Below are positions 1-12,361 of a DNA stretch of 64,000 nt, one piece after another (positions within the stretch are counted from its first letter, which is position 1; every line of letters begins with the position of its first letter). The stretch is taken from assembly GCF_029962835.1 (NCBI RefSeq), contig NC_080579.1:81671959-81735958 (forward strand), in the 5' to 3' direction. Origin of the DNA: Magnolia sinica (taxonomy: Eukaryota > Streptophyta > Magnoliopsida > Magnoliales > Magnoliaceae). Position numbers and translations under genes: made by a program. The notes under the pieces are model-generated. The model saw nothing but the letters and a program-made list of their open reading frames with translations. It ran no database searches and had not been told where the DNA came from.

Positions 1-2720
1 AGTGTGAGAACGGTTGGAAATTTATTAAGCCTTTATGAAATCTGAGTCGTGTCGCTTATGCGACGATTTTAAGCTATCTGACCATTGGATTCTGATCCAA
101 TTTCACCCTCTGATCAGGGAAGGTGGCCCAGGCATGTCCTTGTGTTTGTGGACCTGATCAAGATTCTGTGACCGTTGAATTGAGTGTGGTCCGCTACGGC
201 TGATCTGAAGAGCTGGTCAGTACGAAAACTCAGCCTGACCTAGATCCATAGTCAGTGAGCTTAAGTCCGACCTTTCGTGGTATTTGGCCCACCAGAAGTG
301 CTTCGTTGGATCGCGAGAGTCAGGTTTTGGTTATACCCTAAGTATACCTTGGCCCTGGGGTTATTTTCATCAAAGTTAGGCCTATTTATAGTCATTAAAC
401 CCTAGCTCTCTTTTCCATACGAATTTTCTCTAACCCTAGCTTGGAAAGAGAGTGGAAAAGAGAGAGAAAGTGAGAGAGAAGTTGGTGAATCATCTTGGAT
501 TCTTTCCTATTCTTCTACATCCTTGAATCTTCACTTTGAATCGTTATTCTGACGATTCTGAGTTCATCTTGGGATAAGTTAACCTAACCCTAATCTATGT
601 TAGAGCTTAGAATAGTCTTGGTGTTGTTGTATCCCATTTCTATTCTTGCCTTAGGTTATTCTGTTGCCGTTGACGAAGACATCTCGTCTGAAATCAGTTC
701 GGTATTTCTTTTCTGGCTTAAGGTGCGGACTTTAAGTGTATAGGTTATGGTTTTCAAGGCTTTCAATGCCAGTTAATAATTTATTCTTGTTATGAATGAG
801 ATTTCACATGCCAAATGTTGTGTTTATGTTGCGTTCCTAATATGCATGTGTTATATTGAGATTTGTGTATTCTATGTGTATGTATAAAGTACCGTATACG
901 TATAAAATATGCACTTGTGTTTGCCATGATTATTTGTCATGTATGCATGCTAGATGTATGTATGACAACTCCTTGGTAAAAGGAATTGTCCAAATGTGTG
1001 TATTTCAACATACGTCATGTATGTTGTATCATGTATTCTAAGTGTTTATAGAAATGTCTGAATGATCTAAAGTGTGATATTTCAACCTAGTATGGGCATT
1101 GAGAAGCGATTCTCAACTCTCCCACTAGTGTGTATGATTTCCTTCTTGCTAGTTACATTCCATGTTATTTAATTTCAAGCATTACTTATGCTTACATTTA
1201 TGTTAAGTTGATATTCTTCAGATGCTTGAGTACCACTTGATTTAAGTTGTTATTCCATTACTGTTTTACATTCAATATGAATATCTGTTGCAGTGTAATG
1301 TGTGTGGGACTATGAATAGTCCAAGAAATCGGTAATCTGCCTTAAGGTTGTGGTTGAGATTGCTTTCGCCATAATGGATGTAATTAGACGAACCCGAGCT
1401 GTATTAGAGTTGACGGCAGTGGTTTGGCCACACAGAGTATTTGCGCACTCTATGTCCTTTAACCCAACGTGCGCTCGTGCTAGTCGAGTTTGTCAAGTAA
1501 CCCGATTGTCCGATGTATGTTCACCATGTATGGACGCTACTGCTTGAATCTAGGGTACCGAACTTACCGGTGTGATCCGCTAAGACTCATGGCCGGACAT
1601 GGTGGTATGGGACACCGTGGTCGAGCTGTCGGCCTACGCTGGGGTGACGAGCCTCCCTGTAGTGACCAGTAAACAATTAAACTCGTGAGCCGATTATGGT
1701 GGTATGGGACACTATATTCGTGTTGTCGGCCTACATTGATTGGTGACGAGCCCTTTGTAGTGACCTCGAGCATACCTGGATACCGCAATGAGGTGACAAG
1801 CCGAACTGTGATAATAAAGGTATGAAAGGCGTGCATTGTTTGGTGACAAGCCATTTGCTACGACCTGAAACCATATGATCGTATGAGATGTCTAGGACTG
1901 ACGACCCTAGAATGGATCACTGTTTGAATGGTGATATGGGGAAGGTATCTTAGCTTCACAATCCTGCTGTATGAAAAGGACTAATAACAACTTGGTAATC
2001 ATATTCATGCACTGCATATGCATGTGCTTTGTAGATGTGGCGCACTTTAAGGTGGTGTCATGTGTAACGTAAGATGAAGACGCTGAGGGTGTACACGTGA
2101 AGGCACGCATCATTTTGCATACATTCTTGCATTAACAAGAGTACTTAGGACTTGTTTAATTGTTTTGCTTTATCATTACTACTTGATTGAACTGATAACA
2201 TGTTAACCAGTGCCTTATTGTTCCACTGAGTTGATCACTCACTCCCACATTCTGGGGCAGTGTTAAACACCCACCAGACTGTCTTAGGTTCTGATGTTGC
2301 AGATGTTGATGCGACTTCTGAGGCAGAGCGGGAGATTGATGATGATGAGGCTGCTTTCTCTTATATGCAGTTTTCAGACGGGTTCTAGCGAGCCTTGTTT
2401 TGATGCGCGGGATGCTGGGATTATTTTTGGGATTTAAATGATGTATCTTGATACTTGTAATTTTTATAAGTAACACTTACTTTAAGACCTGGTTTGTATA
2501 TGTACTTCAGGGATTCACACTTGTACACATGTATTTCTATAAGTCTTCCGCTTGCTTTATTCACTTATCCCTGAATTATATCTGTGTTTTGGCTTTATCT
2601 ATTCCATGTTTTATGCACTAATACAGACAACATACATCCATCATTAAATATGTTGCATAAGTGATGTTTTGGAACTCGGGAGCTGAGTTATGCTCGACCC
2701 CCAAATTTCAGGGCGTTACA
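1..2720 (-). mobile_element. Inverted fragment of a long TGTAA-type LTR
   Basis: Read on the minus strand from 2720, the sequence starts TGTAACGCCCTGAAATTTGG, the same kind of terminus as the forward solo LTR at 3809. Further in, both share diverged blocks, including a stretch around a GTGAGTGATCAACTCAGT motif and a later block with GTAGGCCGA and a run to GGCTCACGAG. It is therefore a diverged relative of the 3.2 kb LTR in the opposite orientation. Its 3' end (at low coordinates) is cut by the window or by truncation. No gag-pol frame is present. Confidence 0.75.
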
Positions 2721-2724
2721 GTTG

Positions 2725-3128
2725 GGAAGCGGATTGGGTGGTGATCCCAACTCCACCTATCTAAGTTGGGTGCTATGGAGCCCACCGTGATGCATGTGCT
2801 TCATATCCAGGCCGTCCATCCGTTTTTTCAGCTCATTTTAGGGCATGAGCCAATAAATGAATATATATAAAAATCTTGAATGAACCACATCACAGTTAAA
2901 AAGTGGTGATCGAACACTCACCAATCAACCGTAGGTGTCATTATCTCCACTCTTTCCTGTGGTGTGGTCCACTTGAGCTTAGGATCTGCTTCATTTTTGG
3001 TCTTATGCCTTAAAAAGTGCTTTCAAAATGGATGGACGGCATGGATAAAACACATACACAACGGTGAGCCACATAGCGCCTAACACACCTAGCTGGGTGA
3101 TGTTGGGGTCATCACCCAATCCGCTTCC
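2725..3128. mobile_element. MITE with long imperfect TIRs (Mutator-like)
   Basis: The first bases GGAAGCGGATTGGGTGGTGA are matched by the reverse complement of the last bases (GGAAGCGGATTGGGTGATGA). The inverted similarity runs on for about 100 bp at each end, into a GCCGTCCATCC motif. Long TIRs on a short non-coding element suggest a MULE-derived MITE. I cannot define a clean 9-bp TSD, so the superfamily is inferred. Confidence 0.65.
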
Positions 3129-3808
3129 GGTTGGTGGACTATGACCGTTCTCGAACAATGCAACAGTATGATGCTTCATGCACATGCAGACAGAAATCGT
3201 TCTGGTGGAGACTTTTTACACAATTAAACCGTCCAGATGGTGGGACCCAGTATAGACGGACCTGATGCAAAATATTTACTGAATATACACTTATAAATGG
3301 GAGATTGATAGGTACAGACTGGACAGTCAATACTAAATGGGAGATTGATAGGTACAGACTGGACGGTCAATACTGAAAATAATCAAATGCCCAACACCAA
3401 TAAATAAGTATCCAATAATTTGGGATTTAAAAAAAAAAAAAAAAAGAAATCTCTAATCACTCTGCTTTTATGGCTATGCCCCATATATAGTAGGCCCCAT
3501 TGTTTGATTTGAAGTAAATCTGTCTCCCTTGTACAATTCCTGTGCGCATGTGTACGGAGCATCACGCACTGTCCATACTTTCAAGGACACATCTTCGGTA
3601 AAGGACGTCCGTTCACGTTCTTTTTCTCTTCTTCTGAAATGGACACTAGTGTGCGTTTACCACATGTTACTTACTGTGTGATCTCAGCCACCCATTGTAC
3701 TGTACGCAAGGGAAGAATGTAAGCTAATCCAGAGGGTCCAAGTCTTTGGTTCCATTGTGGATGGAGCACAGGCAGAAATTCACTCATCTCACAATCTTGA
3801 TCATATAA
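3129..3808. other. Intergenic spacer, no gene seen
   Basis: No coding signal. It contains a two-copy 40-bp tandem repeat (3295-3374) and an A-rich run near 3428-3450. Confidence 0.7.
3295..3374. repeat. Two-copy 40-bp tandem repeat
   Basis: A 40-bp unit beginning AAATGGGAGATTGATAGG occurs at 3295-3334 and again at 3335-3374 with one visible difference (GGACAG versus GGACGG). Confidence 0.95.
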
Positions 3809-6800
3809 TGTAACACCCTGAAAATTTGGGGATCGTGTATATACTCAACTCCCAAGTTCCTGGATAACACTTATAACCGATTTTTACTAATTTGCATTTA
3901 ATTAGGTTTATATATGTAGTATGAAATTTCTCGAAATATGAAGCACAACCATAACTAGTCTACTAAAATGAAAGAGGCTAAACATATACAAGTCCGAAAT
4001 AATATTAATAGGTCGAATAAGGCGTTGCCTAATAAAACCAAAAAAAGAATGATATATTCAAAAAGAATAAAGCTAAGCCCACTGCTCAGCGATCCAAATA
4101 CTGCTTATCAAGCCAATGGAGAGCCTCCCATCAGCTGGAAGTAAGACAGCTCATCCTCCTCGTCAAGACTCGCGCCGTCAGGCTCCTCGAACTCGTCACT
4201 ACCTATAGCTATTGAAGAGTCTGGTTGGTATTTTAAAATACTGTCCCAAAGTAGAAGTGAGTGATCAACTCAGTTGGTGTTATTAATCTTAAGTTGTAAC
4301 AGACATCAATTATATTATGAACTTAATGAAAAGCAATCATTCACAAATACCTAACTAATCTTATTAATGCATATGCATGATAGATGAAATGATGCATGCC
4401 CTCGCCACAATACTCCCTTGAGCGACTCTATCTAACGATCGCGTATGACCAACACTCCCCCAGAGCGACCTCGACTGTTGAGTCGCCACCCTAACTAGTG
4501 TGATGTAATGTGATCGTGTTAGCCGAGTTCTTAGTTAAGTCCATTCATCCAGCAGGTTGGAAAATCTGATACACCCCACGTATCAATGCCTTGAACTGGT
4601 TGCGAGGCCAATGCCCCCAACATGTGAGGCTGAGACCCCGCGATCCTTGATCCCGTCAGGTTCCCCATCCTCGACTTCAAGCACATGGAGAGTGTTGAGA
4701 AAAAGGGATCGCTCACGGTCATTGCGGGGAGGCGCATCACCCTAATGTAGGCCGATAGCTCGGACACAGTGTCTCATTCCACCATACTCGGCTCACGAGG
4801 CAGTGGATCGATTTCAATTTGGTTATCGATGGGCTACAACGGTTATAGGGTGTCCCAGGTTCCATACATATGTGAGCAAACAGGGTTAACAAATAAGGTT
4901 AGTCAGTAAATAGGCTAGCCCACACGAGTCAGGCAAGCACGTGACAGCCGACATCGGGTACAAGCGACCCATGTAGTCTAACTACAGTCACCCATACGCA
5001 CTTGCCCAAATCCATAGATTTAGCCTCAGGATAGTCCTACTAACGGGACCACCTTCACTCTCCTCACTTTCCTGACCAACCCTAAGGTTGATGGTAATTC
5101 ATAACATGCCACAAACATGGTTATCATCTAATATAAGTGAAAACATGCATCCATAACTTCCAACATAGAATCTCAATTTCTCTGCAAAGCAAAGCTAATA
5201 ATGAGGTGAACTAAAAGTGCAAGTGTATTGTGTGGGTTAGTGAGGAAGATAAGCATTTCATACATCATAGGAATACAAGCACAAAGGTTAATGAGTCATA
5301 CATGCTATATGGATTAACAAGTCATGGGCATGCAACCATTAGATTCCTACTCAATTATACGAGAGGTAATAAACATGCTATAAGGAACATCACACACGAA
5401 TCACAAGACATGAGCATACAATGTTAAATTCTTACCCAAACATGAGAGCAACAACAACATTCCACAGCTACTCCATGTTGAATTTAAAGAATCAAAGGTA
5501 AGGTGCTTCCTAGGTTTTTTCTCTAGATCCTCCAAACACATCATCCAAGCATTCAAAATCATTAAACTCAAAATGAAGTTGGTGCTAGGACACCTAAGGA
5601 TAATAGTCCGCACCTATGGATCGTTGAAGACTTGGAAAACGACCTAGGAACGCCGAACTCAGTGTCGATCGGCCGGAATCCTAAGACAATGTACTTGCAT
5701 GCTAGAATCCTATGTGAATCCACCCTCAATATGAGGGATTTCTAAGGGATGAGGGTTTACCTACTCAATCGGTGGAGAGGGGCTCTTCCAATTGTGGGTG
5801 AAGGATTTGTTGAGGAAGAGGTGAGGAGTTGTAAGAATCGGTCTCCTTTGGGCCCCACTAGAGCTATGGCCTACCCTCCCTCTTCTTCACTCTTCCTTCC
5901 TCTCTTCTTTCTCCATTTTCTCTCTTCTCTCTTTCCTTTTTCTAGGGCAAAATTGTATGGGGAGAGGGGTGCCCAAAAGAAGCCCCTTTGATAATGTCAA
6001 ATTTGGTGCAAATGGCCCTAAGTGTTGGGTTTTTACTATACTAGCCCTATGAGAGGGTTTTTCTAGCATCTAGGGCCCATTATGGGGTGTACATATTGAT
6101 TTACACCGTAGGATAGTTAGCCCTAATGATGATTTACGTATGGACATGATCGACCCATCATTTGGATGTGCCGATCGATAGATATGATTAGAAGTTTGTT
6201 CAACGGTCACCAATGGTCAATCGAGGCTGCGGCTATACGGATATGAGCAAGAAAATATCCTTACTCCATGTGTGAGTTTGGTCACAAACCGACGGTCCGA
6301 AACTCTCAACTTTGCATAAGAGTGGAGACCCAATTCACTTAAGTTTCAGCTTCTTCTTTTAGGGTATTTGTACTTCTCATGCACTCGTCCTTTAGCTCAA
6401 GTTGAGCGGTTCTGGACCGTTCCCATGTCTGACTCCCGCGATGGACATCAAGCCCAGTAAGACAGACATTACTCTATAATCTTGTAACTAGTGGCCCACC
6501 AACGAGCGGTCTAGAACTTGTTCGAAAAATCGGAGCATTTATAAAATGAATTAGGTATTGAAATTTCTCGTGGGCGACGATTAGGGTTTGGATTAACTAT
6601 GTTCATAATGTAGCCTATTTATGACTAGTGAAAGTGGAGATTTAGTCATGATTACTCTAAACCATCGGTTTTAAGATAAAAGAGTAATGAGGTTGATTTG
6701 ATCTATTAGTCAAAATTCAGGCCTTATTTGATTTGTCCCCGGTTAGATCTTGAATTTAGTCATGATTGTCTTGATTAGTTAGCGATGAGTCAGTTAGATT

Positions 6801-7032
6801 TGGGTCCTATGTAAGTAAATCATGGGGCTACACCTGATGTTCAAGTGATCGGGCGGATTCGTTGGCTCCCTACGGTTGATTAATTTAACTTGTGCAGTTC
6901 TTTACTGGTTTCACCCTTGTATACACTAACATTGAGTGCTAATGGTCATTAAGTGATATTATAAGTTAATTATATAAAAATAATTTCAAGGATTTTTGGA
7001 AATCCAAAGTAATGAAAATTCAGGATATTACA
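3809..7032 (+). mobile_element. Solo LTR of about 3.2 kb (TGTAA...TTACA) with TSD
   Basis: The element starts TGTAACACCCTGAAAATTTG and ends CAGGATATTACA, giving TGTAA/TTACA inverted ends. It is flanked on both sides by TATAA (3804-3808 and 7033-7037), a perfect 5-bp target-site duplication. No gag, pol or second LTR lies between, so it is best read as a solo LTR left by LTR-LTR recombination. The terminus is of a kind seen in plant Ty3/gypsy elements with long LTRs; clade assignment is inferred. Confidence 0.85.
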
Positions 7033-7633
7033 TATAATATCTTCCATCGAATTTAGACCGATTTCATTTCATCTCCACCAGTCGGATGACTAAGATGGTC
7101 TAATGAGTGTAAACTTTCTAATTTATGCTCTGCCCTAGTCATCTCATCCACCCATTCTACTGTCCACGATGGTGTTAGGGGCCGTTGCACAAAACCTTAG
7201 GATCTAGCCTCTTAAAAACACCAGAATTATGGGATAATAAAGCAATGAAATAAATAAAAACATAAACCACACTACACAAGAGATTTTTACGAAAAAAACT
7301 TTTAAAGAGGTAAAAACCATGAGATCTCATACAGATCAACAATTCACTATGAAGTAGAACATTATGACCAGTCACAAGCACACACCGCTTGGATTAAACA
7401 TTCTTCACTCATGCAGGAGTGGATAAACAATAAGAGAATAAAGAAAAACTAAGATATCTCACCGATTACGAAGACGTAGAAGCGCTGAGATGTCGACTCT
7501 CTTCCATAAGCTTCCTCTCTCTCTCTATCTTTTGTCCTCTCTCTCTCACCTTTGATAGCCCTAAACCCTTTAACAAAACCTTGCAAAGCTTTAGAAAACC
7601 CTCTTGCATTGCCTAAAAAGTCCCTAGGCACCC

Positions 7634-7643
7634 CTATTTATAG
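7634..7643 (-). promoter_or_regulatory. TATA box of the reversed LTR
   Basis: CTATAAATAG on the minus strand. It lies about 85 bp downstream (in minus-strand sense) of the palindrome cluster and just before the transcribed-leader-like GAGA-rich stretch, as expected for an LTR promoter. Confidence 0.5.
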
Positions 7644-7728
7644 TTTAGGAAACTCCCTTTTGTACCCTTTTGCAAAAGGCCTTAGATTTCCGTAGTCCGC
7701 GCAAGATCCGGATTCTAATCTGTGTAAC

Positions 7729-7860
7729 CTCGACTGATCGAGTAGGCTGCTGGACTGATCAAGACTATTCACTCGACCGGTCGAGCCACGCCCTCGACTA
7801 GTCGAGCATTGTTCACTGAGCTCGCTGGACTTTGTGTCGAGTGACCCTCGACTGGTTGAG
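7729..7860. repeat. Cluster of five 14-bp palindromes (CTCGACnnGTCGAG)
   Basis: Near-identical palindromes occur at 7729-7742, 7750-7763, 7772-7785, 7793-7806 and 7847-7860 (for example CTCGACCGGTCGAG and CTCGACTAGTCGAG). The first four are spaced by about 21 bp, roughly two helical turns. They sit in the presumed U3 of the reversed LTR. Confidence 0.85.
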
Positions 7861-8536
7861 CAGCGCGGTGAAACACTCCAATTTTCAACTGCCTGCACTA
7901 TCTCTCCATTGAAGCTTGGCTTGTTTGCCAAAGCTGTCGAGTCGAGTTCGAGTCGAGCTAGTAGTTCGAGTCGAGTCGAATTTACCTCGAGTCGAGCTCG
8001 AGCTTGTTGGGTGAGAGAGTAATGGATTCTGTTCTTGATCCTCCTCCATTGATTCAAAAGAGAAGCTACACTCCACTAAGCAAAATTCATTTTTGGTTTG
8101 GCCCGGCAACTGAAATAGGGTGTAGTCCATCTTTCAGCAATCCAGAAAATCCATCTGTGTGGGCCCTATGATAGAAGAACCATGGGCCAAAAGCATCCTC
8201 AATTGTATGTTCTGAATTACCCATCATCAAGACCATACTTTCCAATGGATAGGATTTTGAACAGACCTGGGACCACAAAAAAGTGGGACCCACCTGTATT
8301 GTTGCTGCTCAGACAAAAGGGCAGTTACCGTTACCTTGCAGATGATTTGAGGACTTGTAACTCACAACATATTCAGGAAGGATATGTCTATTCATGTGAG
8401 TGCTCCATACAATTTACCATTTAGGATTCAAGAGATCATCAACACCAACATCAAACTCTTCATTGTTGGGGTGAAAGTAAAGAAATCTCACTTCAACTTT
8501 CTTCGCATTCCTTACAACTTTAATATATTTATTAAT

Positions 8537-8745
8537 CGAGCCGAGTCGAGCTCGAGTTCAAGCTTCGAGTCGAGTCGAGTTCGAGTCGAGTTGAGTTGAA
8601 ATGCCCCCTGGTCGAACTTGGCTTGAACTCAACTCGAGCTTCAAATAATTAGCTTGACCTGGCCCAAATCGGCCATTCAAGCCGAGTCAATCCGAGCTAA
8701 CTCGAGCCGAGTCAAGCGAGTTTTTCGAGCTAGCTTGACTCATGA
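8537..8745. repeat. GAGTC-rich repeat, degenerate hAT-type element
   Basis: Dense CGAGTCGAG/CGAGCT motifs identical in style to the interiors of the hAT elements at 9084 and 10738. The TAGGGGTGTAC ends are not recognisable here, so this is a degraded or different member. Confidence 0.5.
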
Positions 8746-9083
8746 ACAGCCATACCTTTTATATTTTAAAAAAATAATAATAAATAAAAATAACTTCTTT
8801 GTAGCCAAAGATTTTCAAACATTTCTGGTACAATCGAATCTCCACATAATCCTTACTTTTTATCTCCTCCCTTGGTATCTACTTTTCAGTTTTTTGGGAA
8901 TACCACTGGGCCCGTTGGGTGCTAGGTCAGGCTATCCAGACTAGCTACGTTGGAATGTTATATCAGGACTCGTAATTATATTAATTGGGAAATTACTTGT
9001 ATAAGTATGAATACACAGGAGTAGAGTTGGGATATTCATGCTACTAATACTCTAGAGTATATATTCATATAGAGTATTATCTC

Positions 9084-9884
9084 TAGGGGTGTACATCGAG
9101 TCGAACCGAGTCGAGCTGGCCTCAGCTTGACTCAGCTCGGCCACTAGCCGACCTCAGCTTGAACTCGGCTCAGCTTGGTCCTCGAGCTTGACTGGCCAGA
9201 TTGGCTCGGTTCGGTCAGCAGCTCAGGCCAGTTCAAGTCAAGTTAAAGCCAAGATCAAGCCGAGTTCCCCATTGTAGCATTTCCACAAACACCTAGACTA
9301 CACCTTCAAAATCTCACTGTTTGTGAAATAGAAGCAATGGTTTTACAGGTATTTTATCAAACACCTTCTAAGCAACATAAAAAGCAAGAAAATAAAAGGA
9401 TATTTATTTCATGTATATACATGCGCACTGGAATCGGAGGCCACTAGTGCTCCATTGACAAAGTGTGGTTTCCTCAATTTCCTTTTGAGAGGATTCGGCC
9501 ACAGCTGCAACAGAAGCATGCTTCAAATCTTGCTTCAGAGGACAGATTTGATGTGGGAGAAGTTGACAGAAGTGAAGGATCTGAGATCGTGTTTGGATCG
9601 ACATTTTCCGATCCAGATATCGTTCAACTGAATGATCTCTACTGCATATGAGAAGAAAGGTTTGGGGACTAAGTCATTTCATCAAACACTTGGTGAGCAA
9701 CATCAATAGCAAAGTAACAGAGTCACCGAACTGGTTTGATCCGAGTTCGATTCAAGCTGGATTCGATCCGAGTCGAGTCAAGCTGGAGCTAGCTCGAACT
9801 CGGCTCGAACTCAGCTTCGAATTGAGCTTTTTCGAGTCGAGTCGAGTGAGCTAACCGAGCTAGCTCGATTCGTGTACACCCCTA
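9084..9884. mobile_element. Non-autonomous hAT-type element with 8-bp TSD (801 bp)
   Basis: Termini are TAGGGGTGTACA and its inverse (TGTACACCCCTA). Both flanks carry the same 8-bp sequence ATTATCTC (9076-9083 and 9885-9892), a perfect TSD of hAT length. Subterminal regions are rich in CGAGTCGAG/AGCTCG motifs. A unique core near 9420-9660 is absent from the related 531-bp element at 10738 and may be captured DNA. No transposase is encoded. Confidence 0.9.
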
Positions 9885-10737
9885 ATTATCTCTCTACCAT
9901 AGGAAAATGGATATAGAAACTTTCTCCAAGTGTTTCTTTAATAAGAGAATTAGGGTTGGAGTTTTTTGATGGTGTAATTGATATGTATACCTAATCTCAT
10001 ATTTATAAGAAAACCCTAACATGAGAAATACTAATGTAACGCCTCGAGTTTCATAACTTGAGTATGATACTCGAGTCCTAAAACCCTCGATGTTAACCAT
10101 AACTGACTTGTATACATTTTCTCATATAAAACCACATTCATATTCATTTCACATGGTATGTATAAGAGAAAGCAAGATATACTAAAGTTTGGGAAATAAA
10201 TATAAGTTATTACACTAATCACAAGTAATCCGCTTAGATGTGGACTTGTTACAAACTGCAATATGAGAATTCAAAATAGTTCCATGACAAACAAAATAGT
10301 CTAATGATACAACTCAAACATCTTGGCCATGCTATAATATGGCTCTTCCTTCGAAGGCTCCTCGATCAATTCTTTAGGGTCGTTTAATCCAGTGTCATCT
10401 TTTGGTGTACATATACACAATAAAGAATGAGTACCATCTCAGTGAAGATTTCCCTTCAAGATTACACATCTATCATCACAACCAAGTATAGTTTACAAGA
10501 ATAAGTAAGGCAATCACAATAATCATATCACAATATAAACTTGATTTAATGCACGGATGCATGAACACACATCAGCCCGAGGATGCACATCTAACCGAGA
10601 CTTGCGAGTAAACTCATGATGGAATAACTACCATGACATGATCTGGGAATCACAAGGGACATACATTGATCTCACTAGTCGGGAATCACTGAAGACATAC
10701 TTTGACATCATGATTCGGGAATCCCAAATGACATACA

Positions 10738-11268
10738 TAGGGGTGTACACGAACCAAGCTAGCTTAGTTAGCTCGCTCGACACGACTCGAAAAAGCTCGA
10801 TTCAACTCGGTTCGAAGCTGAGTTCGAGCCAAGTCGAGCTGATTTTTTGAGCTCAAAAATGAGTTTGAGCTGAGTGCAAGCTAGCCCCAGCTCAACTCGA
10901 CTTGGATCAAACCCAACCCAATGTCAGGTCGGTCACGAGTTAGTCGGGTTGAACCCACCCGACTTTCAGCCCTAGTGGCAAGGCAGGTATGTATATGAAA
11001 CAAATACCATTTTTTTCTTAATTTTTATGTTGCTTAGAAGGTGTTTGATAAAATACCTATTAAACCACAGTTGTTGTTTTACATACAATGTGATTTTGAA
11101 GGTGTAGTCCATATATTTGTGAAAATGCTACACAGGCGAACTCGGCCCAAACTAGCCTGAGCTACTGACAGAACCGAGTAGAGCCAAGTTCGAGCAGGGG
11201 TCAACTAGTGACCGAGCCGAGTCGAGCTAAGGCCAGCTCGACTCGATCTGACTCAATGTACACCCCTA
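10738..11268. mobile_element. Non-autonomous hAT-type element with 8-bp TSD (531 bp)
   Basis: Termini TAGGGGTGTACAC and TGTACACCCCTA, flanked by the perfect 8-bp duplication GACATACA (10730-10737 and 11269-11276). Its core matches the reverse complement of part of the element at 9084 (TTTTATCAAACACCTTCTAA region), so it is a family member in opposite orientation. Confidence 0.92.
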
Positions 11269-12219
11269 GACATACATCGACCTCATATGAGTCATGAAAC
11301 AATGATCTAAGAATCATAAGGAACATACATCGACCCCACTAGCTAGGAATCACTAAGGACATAGATTAGCATCATGGTCTAAGAAATTCCACCTGATAAG
11401 CCACAACATATAAGAACTACTAAGCAATCAACTAACAATCACAAAGGGCGTACATCAACCTCACTAGCCGGGAATCACTAAGGACATATATCGGCATCAT
11501 GATTCAAAAATCCCACGTGACATACATTAGCCTCATACGGGAGTCATAAATAATAATATGAAAATCACAAGAAACATACATCGACCCCACTAGCCGAGAA
11601 TCACTAAAGACACATCGACATCTTGGTCGAAAATCTTGTATGATTTCCAAACTTAAATCATCAAGGTATCAAGTCTGTATCAAAGTACGTCAATTATGGT
11701 TCAAATATGTGTGTTTATATCCATTTAACACATACATTTAAAGATGCTTTTCACCATGTTTCATATGTGTCCATGTCTTTGTTGAAGTCTTTGATGTGGG
11801 TAATCTAAACCACATCCCAAAAGTATATGAATCCATTCAACTGCCACATTACTTCCTCAAAATGATAAATCATCCCCATTTCAAATGTGAAAAGGAAATC
11901 AAGAACATAAATGGCTTCTAACACAATAGTTCTAATTGAGACTATCTTTAATTCAAACATGAATGAATCTAAACATGCTAGACATGTGGTAACATGGAGA
12001 TTTAACTAAGCAGTTTAACTTTATATGAATGAACATTACATACATTAGTTATGGAGCAACCAAATTATATAAATGCGATTCTAATTTCACACATCATTGG
12101 AATTTATCATACTAGAGATCATGAAAACAAGTAGATTACATTAGGCAAACTCTAAATTTCACACCTATATGAAAATTAGTGCACTAGAGATGGTAATAAC
12201 AAGTAGATTTCACTAAACA

Positions 12220-12361
12220 CCCTCATCCATAGCTCAAGTGGTAGACCGAGTGAAAGATACCTAGTTTCAAGACTAAGGTCTTGGTATCGATTCCCTAGTG
12301 GGGGTGGCTCACAATGATGTGTGAACTAACAGTGTTGTGTACTAACAAGCTAAAAAATAAA
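12220..12361 (+). mobile_element. tRNA-derived SINE, 142 bp, with 19-bp TSD
   Basis: A box-A-like sequence TAGCTCAAGTGG (12230-12241) and a box-B-like sequence GGTATCGATTC (12283-12293) are spaced as in a pol III promoter. The body ends in an A-rich tail. The 19-bp sequence AAGTAGATTTCACTAAACA lies immediately before (12201-12219) and after (12362-12380), a target-site duplication typical of LINE-mobilised SINEs. Confidence 0.88.

Larger units (their letters stand above)
7179..8030 (-). mobile_element. Ty1/copia-like LTR remnant, reversed
   Basis: On the minus strand this reads as an LTR promoter region: GTCGAG-rich palindromes, then a TATA box (CTATAAATAG), a pyrimidine/purine-rich leader with GAGAGAGAG runs, and a block containing GGTTTTTACCTCTTT that I associate with copia LTRs. 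Exact ends and a TSD could not be fixed. Frames across it are chance and consist of repeated GAGTC-type codons. Confidence 0.5.

Noticed and set aside
7638-8057. 139-residue minus-strand frame rich in Ser, Arg and Leu
   Set aside because: It is translation of GAGTC/GTCGAG repeat DNA in an LTR-like region, with no family signature.
12220-12361. Possible tRNA gene (box A and box B present)
   Set aside because: No cloverleaf acceptor stem can be made, there is an A-rich tail, and a 19-bp TSD flanks it. It is a SINE.
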